Positions 1-7,200 of a DNA stretch of 7,378 bases are shown one piece after another. The notes beneath the pieces were generated by a model. It did no database searches. It was not told where the DNA came from and worked only from the letters and a program-made list of their open reading frames with translations. Position 1 is the stretch's first letter. The number at the start of each line of letters is the position of its first letter. Source of the stretch: Elusimicrobia bacterium RIFOXYB2_FULL_48_7 (GTDB lineage Bacteria > Elusimicrobiota > Endomicrobiia > CG1-02-37-114 > XYA2-FULL-39-19); contig MGVM01000024.1 of assembly GCA_001800495.1 (NCBI GenBank), positions 7,533 to 14,910 on the forward strand, given 5' to 3'. Both the position numbers and the translations under genes were made by a program.

Positions 1-940
1 GCACGCAGTCCATGACCAGAAGTTTACCCTTGGCTTGGATCTTCCTGCACATATCAACCCATTTCGGCGAACCTGAGCTTGGACATCCTGCCCCGGGAAG
101 CCATTGTATCCCGGTTATTTCAGGAACTTCAAGAAGCATGTCCAGGTGCGGTATCTGGTTAGGCCCGTCCATGTGGTATATGCAGCGGTCAAGGGACCTT
201 GCCTGCTCCTGCAGCATGGGAAGAACGAACCTTTCAAACATTTTAGGGGATATCATCGCCGAAAAATCGCATTGTAAGGGGTACCATCTTCCCGGGTGCC
301 ACTTTTCCATGCACGAACTTATACCGGGCGCGTACTTTTGCGTTATATCGAACAATTCATCAAAAGTTTTCAACAATACTTTATTGATCTTCCTGCAGAA
401 TGCTTCCACTTCCTCCGGGGAATCTACCATATCCATAAGAAAATCCTCGGTCTTGCGCAGGGAAGCGGCGACATCGAGATTGCCGCCCAGGTCGGTGATG
501 CCGGTGACCCATTTGTCCTTTCCCTTCTCCGCGCTGATCCTTGTGGCTTCTATTGTTTTCTTCCACCAGTTATTTTCCGGGTCAAACCCAGTTTTCCTTA
601 TTTCATCCCAGGTTTTTGGGGTTTCAAACCATACCGTGTCATTGCGGACATCCGGCTTTGCCCCGAGGTAAGCTGACACAATGCCCGGCCCCAGGTTCGG
701 GAAAAATACGGGTATCGCTTCCCCGCCGAAAAACACATTTTGGCAGGACTTTTCAAACTCGTCGATCACCCATTCGATTTTGTCGAGATTGTTTATCAGC
801 GTCAGGTCCTTATAATCTGTTTTTACATGGGGCCCTTTTTTCGGCGCCCATATTTGAATTACAGGCCTGTCCGTGTTCTCGTTTGCCCACCATTGTTCGA
901 ATCTTTTCTTTGTTTTTTCCCAGTCCTGTTTATACAGCAT
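1..940 (-). CDS. URO-D superfamily protein (uroporphyrinogen decarboxylase-like), 3'-truncated by the window edge
   Basis: The frame is open from the ATG at 940 to position 1, giving 313 residues without a stop, so the C-terminus lies outside the window. The start is well supported: AGGAG at 947-951 sits 6 nt upstream. The protein has no signal peptide and should be cytoplasmic. The URO-D/corrinoid-methyltransferase fold is suggested by TDLGGNLD (149-156), the segment CDFSAMISPKMFERFVLPML (224-243), YHMDGP (255-260) followed by HLDMLLEVPEITGIQW (265-280), and PGAG (282-285). This matches my memory of the divergent URO-D-like proteins common in uncultured bacteria, not true HemE. Methyltransferase members such as MtaA usually have a zinc-binding His-X-Cys; here the equivalent is H256-M-D258, so methyl transfer to a thiol is doubtful. 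Substrate is unknown. It follows the large secreted-protein gene by 58 nt in the same direction. Family assignment is fairly sure; function is not. Confidence 0.82.
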   Translation of the reverse strand, partial: MLYKQDWEKTKKRFEQWWANENTDRPVIQIWAPKKGPHVKTDYKDLTLINNLDKIEWVIDEFEKSCQNVFFGGEAIPVFFPNLGPGIVSAYLGAKPDVRNDTVWFETPKTWDEIRKTGFDPENNWWKKTIEATRISAEKGKDKWVTGITDLGGNLDVAASLRKTEDFLMDMVDSPEEVEAFCRKINKVLLKTFDELFDITQKYAPGISSCMEKWHPGRWYPLQCDFSAMISPKMFERFVLPMLQEQARSLDRCIYHMDGPNQIPHLDMLLEVPEITGIQWLPGAGCPSSGSPKWVDMCRKIQAKGKLLVMDCV

Positions 941-946
941 ATCATT

Positions 947-951
947 CTCCT
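947..951 (-). promoter_or_regulatory. Ribosome binding site of the URO-D-like gene
   Basis: AGGAG 6 nt upstream of the ATG at 940. An overlapping ATG at 945-943 is out of frame with the long open frame and too close to the AGGAG. Confidence 0.85.
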
Positions 952-960
952 GCGGGTGAA

Positions 961-986
961 TAATTAAGTATTGTGTCCCCGGATTA
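961..986 (-). repeat. REP-like sequence, second family, in the gap before the URO-D-like gene
   Basis: On the minus strand this reads TAATCC then GGGGACACAATACTTAATTA, bounded by TAAT and ATTA. I recall GGGGACACAATACTTAATT-type sequences as widely dispersed intergenic repeats in many uncultured bacterial genomes, often near Y1/RAYT transposases. Only one copy is present here, so its repeat nature cannot be shown from this window. Confidence 0.5.
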
Positions 987-992
987 CTGCGT

Positions 993-1015
993 TAGCGCTC
1001 ACCTTGTGACCGCTA
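993..1015 (-). other. Small hairpin over the stop codon of the complete secreted protein
   Basis: TAGCG (993-997) pairs with CGCTA (1011-1015), and TCAC (999-1002) with GTGA (1006-1009), with one mismatch between the two stems and a 3-nt loop. The TGA stop (1001-999) is in the stem. No T-run follows on the minus strand, so it is a weak terminator candidate at best; it may be chance or an mRNA-stability hairpin. Confidence 0.35.
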
Positions 1016-4000
1016 GCTTGCCGGTTACTTTATCGCCGTTGGCGCTGGTGATCTTGTAAATATATATGCCGCTGGCAAGGCGCTGGCCGTCGTCGTTTTT
1101 GCCGTCCCAGTTTATTGCAGAGCCGGAAGCGGTTGTAAGCGTATTGACCCGGTCTCCCGAGATGGTGAATATCTTCACTTCACCGCCGGAATTACCGCTG
1201 AATCTGAATACCATTGTGCTGCCGTTTGAAAAACTGGCGGGGTTGGGGTATGCTTTAACTTCCGGGTTTGCCGGAGGTGTTACGGTGCCTACCGTCAGGG
1301 TTTTATCCGCCGAGGCAGTTTCCAGGCCGTCCAAATTACGGCTTCTTATCCTGTAATGGTATGTCTGGCCGGTTGTTAAACCGGAAACAGCTATGCTGTG
1401 GCTCTGCGCATAAAAACCTTCCGTCACCGTGCTGCCGTAACTGGCGCTTGTCCCGTAATCAATTTCACTTCTGGCACTGATGTCGGTATTAAAGGCAATT
1501 GTTGCCGCTGTCCCGGAAACGGAAGCGGATATATTCATGATGGAAGGTGCCGCTGCACCGGCAGGGCCGATGTAAAAATCAGCCACAGCTACTTCGTCAA
1601 CATAGAGCGTCGGCATAAGCGCGTTGACAGCATCCATCAGCCCAACCTGCAGCTGGTTCCAGGTATGCGCGTCACCCAAATTTGTGTTGAAGGAAGCGAG
1701 CTCGGCCCCGTCAAGCCAACATTTAACTGTCGCCGTGCTTGAAGGCGCCGGGGCGCGCACTTCAAGGCAGTACCAACGGCCTTCTTCCCAGGTTACACCC
1801 GGGTATGCGCCGTCCCAGGATTTATTCACCTGGAACACAACCCCGGTTTTGCTTATTGTAAAAATGACGTACCTGTTTGCGGTGGTATCCCATAAACGCA
1901 TCAATGAAACCCTGTCGTTTGTGCCCCACCCGGTGAAGAAACCGGCAGGAAAATAGAAATAGAAGCGCGCGTCGTACTGGTAACAGTTAAGCGGCAAGTC
2001 TTTTACCAGGTAGCACTCGTCCAGGATTGCGCTGGTGTCCATCAATTTCACGCTGTTATTCCCCAGCTTTTTCTGTTCAGTGGTTATACCTATGGTTCCC
2101 GCTGCCGCGTTGCCTCCGAACCAGTTGCCGTATTGCGAAACCCAATTCTCAAAATCATCCCTGAAAACCACGCCGAGCATTACTCTTGCGCCGTTGGAAC
2201 TTTTTACCGCGCTTAAGAGCCCCGCCCCGTTTTCAACTTTCACGCTGAAATAATATGTCGCGCCGTCAATTAAATTCAACCCGGTTTTAGTAATTGATGC
2301 GGCCATGGCGTTATCTGTCCAGCCGAGCACGCTGGTTCCGGATGGCTCAGTCCCGATCGCGACCCAGTACCGGGCAATCCCTGAGTCTGCGTCAGCAGAC
2401 GAAGTCCAGTTTGCGCTGAGCGTTGTGTTGGTGTCGGTGTAAACCGCGTCCACGCCCGCGGCAGAGCCGTCATAAACATATAGCGGGTCCGAGGGAGGGG
2501 TTATATCGGTCAAATTCAACAAGGCGACGTACTGTCCGTTGGAATTCGCCGCCGCACTTGGGAGGGCTTTGCCGTTTTCGGCTTTCACAGTGAAATAGTA
2601 TGTTGAACCCTGCGAGAGGGCCAGGCCCGTTTTTGTGATAACCGTGGCGGTGCCGTTGTCTGTCCACGCCGCGATATCAGTTCCACCTGCCGCCGTGCCG
2701 ATAGCATACAAGTACCGCGCCACGCCTGACTCGGCGTCGCTGCTTTGCGTCCAGTTCGCGCTTAGCGCCGCAGTTGAATAAGTGAAAAGCGCGTCGGTGT
2801 TAACCGCGGCGCCGTCTCTTACAGCAGAAATATTTGAGGGCGGGGTTAAGTCAGTTATATCCGTCAATTGGAGCGGGTGCGGGTACTGGTAAGGGAAATA
2901 ACCTGGGCGCGGCGTGTCGTTGTAATAATCCCGCCTTTCCTTAATATGGTCGGTTACATCAGGCGTGCAGGTATTAGGGTGGAATAATGAAAACCCAACT
3001 TTAGCCCCATCCATGAAATTATTCCACTCATACACCGGTTCGGACTTCTGCACCGTGGTGCCGTTCACCAGGTCGATCCCGGGCCCGCGCCCCGGCTGTT
3101 CATAACACGGCCAGCCCTTCATGCCGGGCAGGTTGCCGTCTATAGAGCTGGTCCCGTCACAGAGGTTCTGCTGCCAGGCAAAACAATTGCCGCTATAATC
3201 GCATTCCCTGTACGGGTAACTGAACATAAAAGGAGCCGAATAATTGGTGTTTCTCATGATGTTGTTAAAGACCACCCCTGTTCCGCCCGAAAAGCTGATG
3301 GCGACAATTGACGAATTTTTCCCGTCTGAATAAAACACGTTGTCATAAACCTCGGCGCTCACGGACGATTTGCCGCAGTTGCCCACCCCCCAGATCTCCA
3401 CCTGGCCGTTGCAGGTATTATGGCGGAACACCATTTTCGAGCCGTCTTCGTTATGAGTTGTGTCCAGGTCCCCGGATTTGGCCGCATAATCGGCAATATA
3501 AAAAAAGCAGTCTTCAACATAAGTGGCGATCGAAGTGCCCATGGAAAGCGGTTCGTTCCAGAAACTGTCGTCCCCTCCAATGAATACGGCTATCGGGACG
3601 GTATTCTGGTCTTTGCGGAAATAGAATGTGCAGTGGTCTATCAGCCCGTAAGTGGGTGATTTTGTTGACCAGGCGCCTCCCGCGTCCACCCCGCAGATAT
3701 GGTCCATAAAATAGCAATGGTCAATGCGCCAGCTTTTGCTGTTGCCGCTCACGCGAATGCAGGCCTCGGGGCGTTTCGTGGGGTTGGCGGTGAGATGGTC
3801 CCTGAAAGTCAGCCCCGTGACGCGGAAAAATTTCCCGTAAGCGCTGACTATTTCCAAAGGCATCTGGCTGATAGGCGTGCCGTCAATGATCTCGGACTCG
3901 CCCGCGCCGATGGTGCGCGCGCCCTGGATGGTGATGGCTTTGCCTGTGCAGGTAACAGAGGCCGTCCACGTGCTCGACCCCACGGGAAGCTGTACGGTAT

Positions 4001-4148
4001 CGCCGTCAACAGCGGCATTTATGGCGGCCTGCACGGCACCCTGGGTGCAGGAAGTGGAAACGATGGTCGCGGAATACGCGAAAACAGGAAACATCAGGAT
4101 AACAGGGACGGTTCTGGTTATTTTTTTGAATGCATCAAAGATTTTCAT
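999..4148 (-). CDS. Secreted multidomain protein: beta-helix, two Fn3-like modules, jelly-roll, Fn3, FlgD-like C-terminus
   Basis: Complete gene of 1049 residues. The ATG at 4148 has AGGAG 6 nt upstream and opens a signal peptide (about residues 1-27, ending near AYSA). Residues 28-430 look like a right-handed parallel beta-helix of the pectate-lyase-like type: 'ITIQGA', 'WRIDHCYFMDH', 'GLIDHCTFYF', 'VEDCFFY', 'VFRHNTC', 'VVFNNIMRN' repeat as short strand-turn rungs. This part holds 14 Cys (from C34 to C394), so disulphides after export are likely. Two Fn3-like modules follow (436-550, 551-656), each with LSANW, SG(V/I)ARY, AIGT and TYYF. Residues 657-865 (VVFRDDFENW to VDEVAVADFYIG) resemble a concanavalin/LamG-like jelly roll; 866-955 is an Fn3 domain close to purple-acid-phosphatase N-domains; 960-1049 is FlgD-Ig-like. 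It is a paralogue of the gene upstream. Polysaccharide binding or cleavage is plausible, but no catalytic residues could be identified; adhesin is an alternative. Confidence 0.88.
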   Translation of the reverse strand: MKIFDAFKKITRTVPVILMFPVFAYSATIVSTSCTQGAVQAAINAAVDGDTVQLPVGSSTWTASVTCTGKAITIQGARTIGAGESEIIDGTPISQMPLEIVSAYGKFFRVTGLTFRDHLTANPTKRPEACIRVSGNSKSWRIDHCYFMDHICGVDAGGAWSTKSPTYGLIDHCTFYFRKDQNTVPIAVFIGGDDSFWNEPLSMGTSIATYVEDCFFYIADYAAKSGDLDTTHNEDGSKMVFRHNTCNGQVEIWGVGNCGKSSVSAEVYDNVFYSDGKNSSIVAISFSGGTGVVFNNIMRNTNYSAPFMFSYPYRECDYSGNCFAWQQNLCDGTSSIDGNLPGMKGWPCYEQPGRGPGIDLVNGTTVQKSEPVYEWNNFMDGAKVGFSLFHPNTCTPDVTDHIKERRDYYNDTPRPGYFPYQYPHPLQLTDITDLTPPSNISAVRDGAAVNTDALFTYSTAALSANWTQSSDAESGVARYLYAIGTAAGGTDIAAWTDNGTATVITKTGLALSQGSTYYFTVKAENGKALPSAAANSNGQYVALLNLTDITPPSDPLYVYDGSAAGVDAVYTDTNTTLSANWTSSADADSGIARYWVAIGTEPSGTSVLGWTDNAMAASITKTGLNLIDGATYYFSVKVENGAGLLSAVKSSNGARVMLGVVFRDDFENWVSQYGNWFGGNAAAGTIGITTEQKKLGNNSVKLMDTSAILDECYLVKDLPLNCYQYDARFYFYFPAGFFTGWGTNDRVSLMRLWDTTANRYVIFTISKTGVVFQVNKSWDGAYPGVTWEEGRWYCLEVRAPAPSSTATVKCWLDGAELASFNTNLGDAHTWNQLQVGLMDAVNALMPTLYVDEVAVADFYIGPAGAAAPSIMNISASVSGTAATIAFNTDISARSEIDYGTSASYGSTVTEGFYAQSHSIAVSGLTTGQTYHYRIRSRNLDGLETASADKTLTVGTVTPPANPEVKAYPNPASFSNGSTMVFRFSGNSGGEVKIFTISGDRVNTLTTASGSAINWDGKNDDGQRLASGIYIYKITSANGDKVTGKLAVTR
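1002..1271 (-). other. FlgD-Ig-like C-terminal domain of the complete paralogue
   Basis: Residues 960-1049: NPEVKAYPNPASF, VKIFTISGDRV, WDGKNDDGQ, SGIYIYKI and a GKLAVTR end. This is the usual pattern of FlgD-Ig-like or type IX-sorting-like C-terminal domains. It probably serves in surface attachment or outer-membrane passage; no sorting machinery is visible here. Confidence 0.75.
1554..2180 (-). other. Jelly-roll (LamG/concanavalin-like) domain, found only in the complete paralogue
   Basis: Residues 657-865. It opens with VVFRDDFENW, has aromatic-rich beta strands (YQYDARFYFYFPAGFF, RYVIFTISKTGVVFQV), GRWYCLEVRAP and WLDGAELASF, and closes with LYVDEVAVADFYIG. This strand order is typical of LamG-like and polysaccharide-lyase-like sandwich domains that bind glycans. 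It has four Cys (712, 722, 794, 810). The family call is by eye, without a profile search. Confidence 0.65.
2181..2843 (-). repeat. Two tandem Fn3-like modules of the same family
   Basis: Residues 436-550 and 551-656 of the complete paralogue. The first keeps AVRDG, LSANW, SGVARYLYAIGT and TYYFTVKAENG; the second has YVYDG, LSANW, SGIARYWVAIGT and TYYFSVKVENG. They are joined by a short NLTDIT linker that also occurs, as LTDITDLT, just before the first module. Confidence 0.85.
4068..4148 (-). other. Signal peptide coding segment of the complete secreted protein
   Basis: Residues 1-27 have basic Lys at 2, 8 and 9 and Arg at 12, a short hydrophobic core (VPVILMFPVFA, 14-24) and small residues at A24, S26 and A27, consistent with Sec export and signal peptidase I cleavage near 24-27. 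Residues 10-17 (ITRTVPVI) are encoded by one copy of the 23-bp dispersed repeat. Restarting at Met19 would leave too short a hydrophobic core, and that Met lacks as good a ribosome binding site. Confidence 0.75.
4099..4121 (+). repeat. 23-bp dispersed repeat, copy 1 (inside coding sequence)
   Basis: Core AACAGGGACGGTTCTGG read on the plus strand, flanked by AT and TTAT. It is a perfect inverted match to copy 3 at 4221-4243; the match extends three more bases (4099-4124 against 4218-4243). It lies wholly inside the 5' end of the complete secreted-protein gene, where its minus strand encodes signal-peptide residues 10-17. Confidence 0.95.
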
Positions 4149-4154
4149 TGGCTG

Positions 4155-4159
4155 CTCCT
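4155..4159 (-). promoter_or_regulatory. Ribosome binding site of the complete secreted protein
   Basis: AGGAG, 6 nt before the ATG at 4148. It fixes the start and is notable because it lies directly between repeat copies 2 and 1, either of which could pair with copy 3. Confidence 0.85.
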
Positions 4160-4182
4160 ATAACAGGGACGGTTCTAGTTAT
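4160..4182 (+). repeat. 23-bp dispersed repeat, copy 2 (abuts the ribosome binding site)
   Basis: Direct copy of the repeat with one difference, A for G at 4177, against copy 1. Its left end abuts the AGGAG at 4155-4159 that serves the downstream gene. In the minus-strand transcript the single difference becomes a G-U pair when folded against copy 3, so pairing is not lost. Confidence 0.95.
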
Positions 4183-4220
4183 CGGCAAATCCAGCTGCAA
4201 ATCACGCAGGCAATTGTAAA

Positions 4221-4243
4221 ATAACCAGAACCGTCCCTGTTAT
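4221..4243 (-). repeat. 23-bp dispersed repeat, copy 3 (inverted)
   Basis: Inverted copy, the exact reverse complement of copy 1 and one base different from the reverse complement of copy 2. It begins 5 nt after the TAA stop of the upstream gene on the transcript. Short GGGAC-containing palindromic repeats of this kind resemble REP-type non-autonomous elements mobilised by Y1/RAYT transposases; that link is recollection and inference, and no transposase lies in this window. Confidence 0.95.
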
Positions 4244-4254
4244 TTCTGTTATTT
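4237..4254 (-). repeat. 9-bp tandem duplication AAATAACAG covering a stop codon
   Basis: Two adjacent AAATAACAG units (4254-4246 and 4245-4237, minus strand). The first contains the TAA stop (4251-4249) of the upstream secreted-protein gene; the second runs into repeat copy 3, whose end reads ATAACAGGG. This looks like a partial extra repeat end or a duplication made at insertion. Confidence 0.8.
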
Positions 4255-7200
4255 GAGAGCAATCTTGCCCGTTACGCTGTCACCATTATTGCTAATTATT
4301 TTATAAATGTAAATTCCGCGGCCGACTTTCTGGCCGTCAGTATTTTTGCCGTCCCAAAGTATCTCGCCCGTCGCGCTTGAAAGTTTCCGGATAAGCCGCC
4401 CGCTGACGGTGTAAATGTTCACTTCTAAACTCGCGGCACCTGCGATCCTGAACTTCATAGGGTTGGTGATTGAAGGCTTGGCAGGGTTGGGATACGCGTG
4501 TACGTTTTCGTTTATAGGCAGAACATCGCTCTGGGTTGTGAACACCGCATCCGCAGAAATTGTTTGAAAACCTGACCCCTCCCGGGTTATTATACGGTAA
4601 TGGTAGCCCGCAGCAGGGGTTAAACCGGTAAGCGTTACCGAATGATCGGTAACTAGCGCGCTGTCTTCCATGGTGTACTTTCCGTATGATGTTGTCCTGC
4701 CGTAGTTCACCTGGCTTGTTGCCGAACGATCGGTGGTCCAGGTTATAACCGCGCTCGTCTGCGTAATTCCGCTTACCGATATGTTGGATATCACCGGGTA
4801 GGGCGGCGTTGACCAGTTCTCAACTACGTACTGTCCGTTGGAACTCACCACCGCGCTCTGCGCGCCCACCCCGTTTTCCGCCATAACGCTGAAATAGTAT
4901 GTTGTGCCTATATTCAGCACAAGGTTGTCAATGGAAGCAGAGGTGATTGATCCGTTTCCTGTAGGGGTCCATGGCAGAATATCCAAGGCGCCAGCCAAAG
5001 TGCCTATCGCATACCAGTACTTGGTTATTCCGGATTCGGCGTCTATGCTTGCGTCCCAGTTGGCGCTTAATGTCACGCTTGAATATGTGAATGTCCAGTC
5101 AAACGCGCCTGTTCCGTCCCTGACAACCGCGGGCGCCGAAGGCGGCGTTGGGTCGGGCGCTACGTACTGGCCGTTGGAATTTGTCACAGCGCTTTCCGCT
5201 CCCACACCGTTCTCCGCCTTCACTGCAAAATAGTAGGTTGTGCCGACTGTCAGCGTTAATGAACCTCTGTTCACGTAAGTGCTTGCCCAAATGCTTGTCC
5301 ACGTCGCAACGTCAAATCCTCCGGCTGAAGTTCCTATCGCGTACCAGTACCTGCCGATACCGGACTCAGGATCCACGCTTGCCGGCCAGTTTGCACTGAG
5401 CGTGATAGTCGAATATGTGAACGCAGTATCCGTTAACCCTGTCCCGTCACGCACAACTGATATGTTTGTCGGCGGGCTGGTATCAACGGCTATGTACATA
5501 CCGTTTGAATTCGTAACAGCGCTCTCAAGCCCGAACGGGTTTTGCGCTTTCACCGTGAAGTAGTATGTTACACCTCCAACCAGCGACAGAGGCTGGCGTG
5601 TTACGTAGGTTGATATACCGTTGTCTGTCCAGGCAACGAAGCTGGTGCCTCCGATCACTGTGCTGCTTATGGCATACAAGTACTTTGATACGCCGGTCTC
5701 GGCGTCAGCCGAGGAGTCCCAATTTGCTGATAACCCGCGGGTTGAATATGCGAATGACCAGTCGCTTGCTCCCGTCCCGTCACGAACAACAGCAGGCGCG
5801 GTTGGCACGGTGTAATCCTGCGCCACATACTGCCCGTTGGAACTGGTTGTTGAACTCACAAGGCCTACACTGTTCTGCGCGTATACATTAAAATAATACG
5901 TCGTGTTGAATAAGAGCGAAAGCCCTGTCTTGGTTACGGCGGTTGATGTCCACAGGTATGCAGGCGCGGAAATATTCGCGGAACCGGGGCTGGTTCCTAT
6001 AGAGTACCAGTATTTACTGATTCCCGATTCGGTATCTATTGATACTGTCCAGTTGGCTGAAAGAGTGGTCGTGGAATAGGCAAATCCGATATCCGCGCCG
6101 GTGCCGTCGCGCACTATCGCTATGTTTGAGGGAGGCGTGTTATCGGGAGCGACGTACTGGCCGTCGGAAGTGGTAACACTGCTCAGGTTGTTCGCACCGT
6201 CCTGTGCCCTGACTGAATAGTAATACGTCACGCCAATCGTCAAAGTAAGGTTCGAGGTTGTGACATTGGTTGAAAGCCCGACAGATTGCCAGCTGTACGT
6301 GCCGATACCTCCCGGATATGTGCCGATCGCCACGTAGTAGGCGCTTATTCCGGATTCGGTGTCAACGCATACATCCCAGTTGGCTGATAAGCTGCGGGTG
6401 GAATACGTGAAGCTCCAGTTGGCTGAAGGGTTTGTGCCGTCGCGGACAACGACGGGAGCGGTTGGATTTGTGGTGTCGCCGCCTGCTTCGCCCCAGAAGG
6501 CAGGATTCTGCATCGGGTGAGGGTAAACATAAGGGGTATAAGCTGGCAATCCGTGTGATTCCGCATCCGCCTTGCTTGTACAGTCATAGTAGTCCCTGCC
6601 GGCAAGCATTGCAGCGCCGCCTGCAGCCCCGACCATGCAATCATCACCGGCTCTTTTCATGAAAGTCAGGTTACTTCCGTCAATAGTATTATCCCATTGA
6701 TAACTGGGCGCGGGCTCCTGTATCCCGTCATTATCAGCGTCAGAACCCCGCCCTATCTGGTCCATGCAGGGGTAGCCGTTTGTGATTTTAAAATTATCCC
6801 CGTTATTCCAGTTTTTTCGGATCCCGCTATGAGGCACTTTTGCCGTGAGCTGGAATACGTCGCCTACCTGCCAGGTATTATCGGATCCTCCGGACAATGC
6901 CGCGGTCAGGTTGTTGCCGGAAACACCGGTAATTATTCCGTAACTGTTGTCGGTTACGTTGTAAGCGTAATAGAAGTTTGCCATTGTTGTATACCAGGTC
7001 TTTGAATGGTTGGTGCTCGTCAGCGTCGTTCCGCTGGCTGAAGTGACTGTACCCGTGGAATAGATCGTGTACCCTTCCCTGAACCCGTTCGCACAGGTAA
7101 TAGTATCAGCGGTATTGGCAGTGATTAACCCCACGCTGTCATCAGTTTCGTTCCAAACGGCGTAGCCGGCCCACTGGTTTGTGGTCCAGGTTTTGCCGGC

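Larger units (their letters stand above)
4160..4243 (-). promoter_or_regulatory. Long intergenic hairpin ending at the ribosome binding site
   Basis: In the transcript, copy 3 followed by copy 2 can form a continuous 23-bp stem (one G-U pair) with a 38-nt loop (4183-4220). The base of the stem abuts the AGGAG of the next gene. No U-run follows on the minus strand (the next bases are AGGAGC), so it is not a standard intrinsic terminator. It could stabilise the upstream mRNA or affect initiation on the downstream gene. The structure is visible; a function is only inferred. Confidence 0.6.

Noticed and set aside
12..671. A 219-residue plus-strand open frame.
   Set aside because: It lies wholly antisense to the URO-D-like gene, whose frame is open over 940 nt with a good ribosome binding site and family motifs. 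The plus-strand translation has no recognisable domain.
4066..4094. Alternative start at Met19 of the complete secreted protein, which would place repeat copy 1 in the leader.
   Set aside because: It would leave only MFPVFAYSA as hydrophobic segment, without basic residues, and lacks the well-placed AGGAG seen before the ATG at 4148.
3699..4163. Plus-strand open frame of 154 residues opposite the start of the complete secreted protein.
   Set aside because: It is antisense to the beta-helix and signal peptide code and its translation is low in recognisable patterns; a shadow of the real frame.
4183..4220. Promoter or small RNA in the loop between repeat copies.
   Set aside because: I see no convincing -35/-10 pair; only a short CAAATC direct repeat, which is too little to support a call.
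4099..4243. Three similar short repeats considered as a CRISPR fragment.
   Set aside because: The copies are in mixed orientation, unequally spaced (38 nt between two copies, 38 nt between the other two), and one is in coding sequence. No cas gene is present.
4160..4250. Intrinsic terminator formed by the inverted repeats.
   Set aside because: No run of U follows on the minus-strand transcript (AGGAGC follows), and the plus strand has only broken T stretches with no gene reading in that direction to end.
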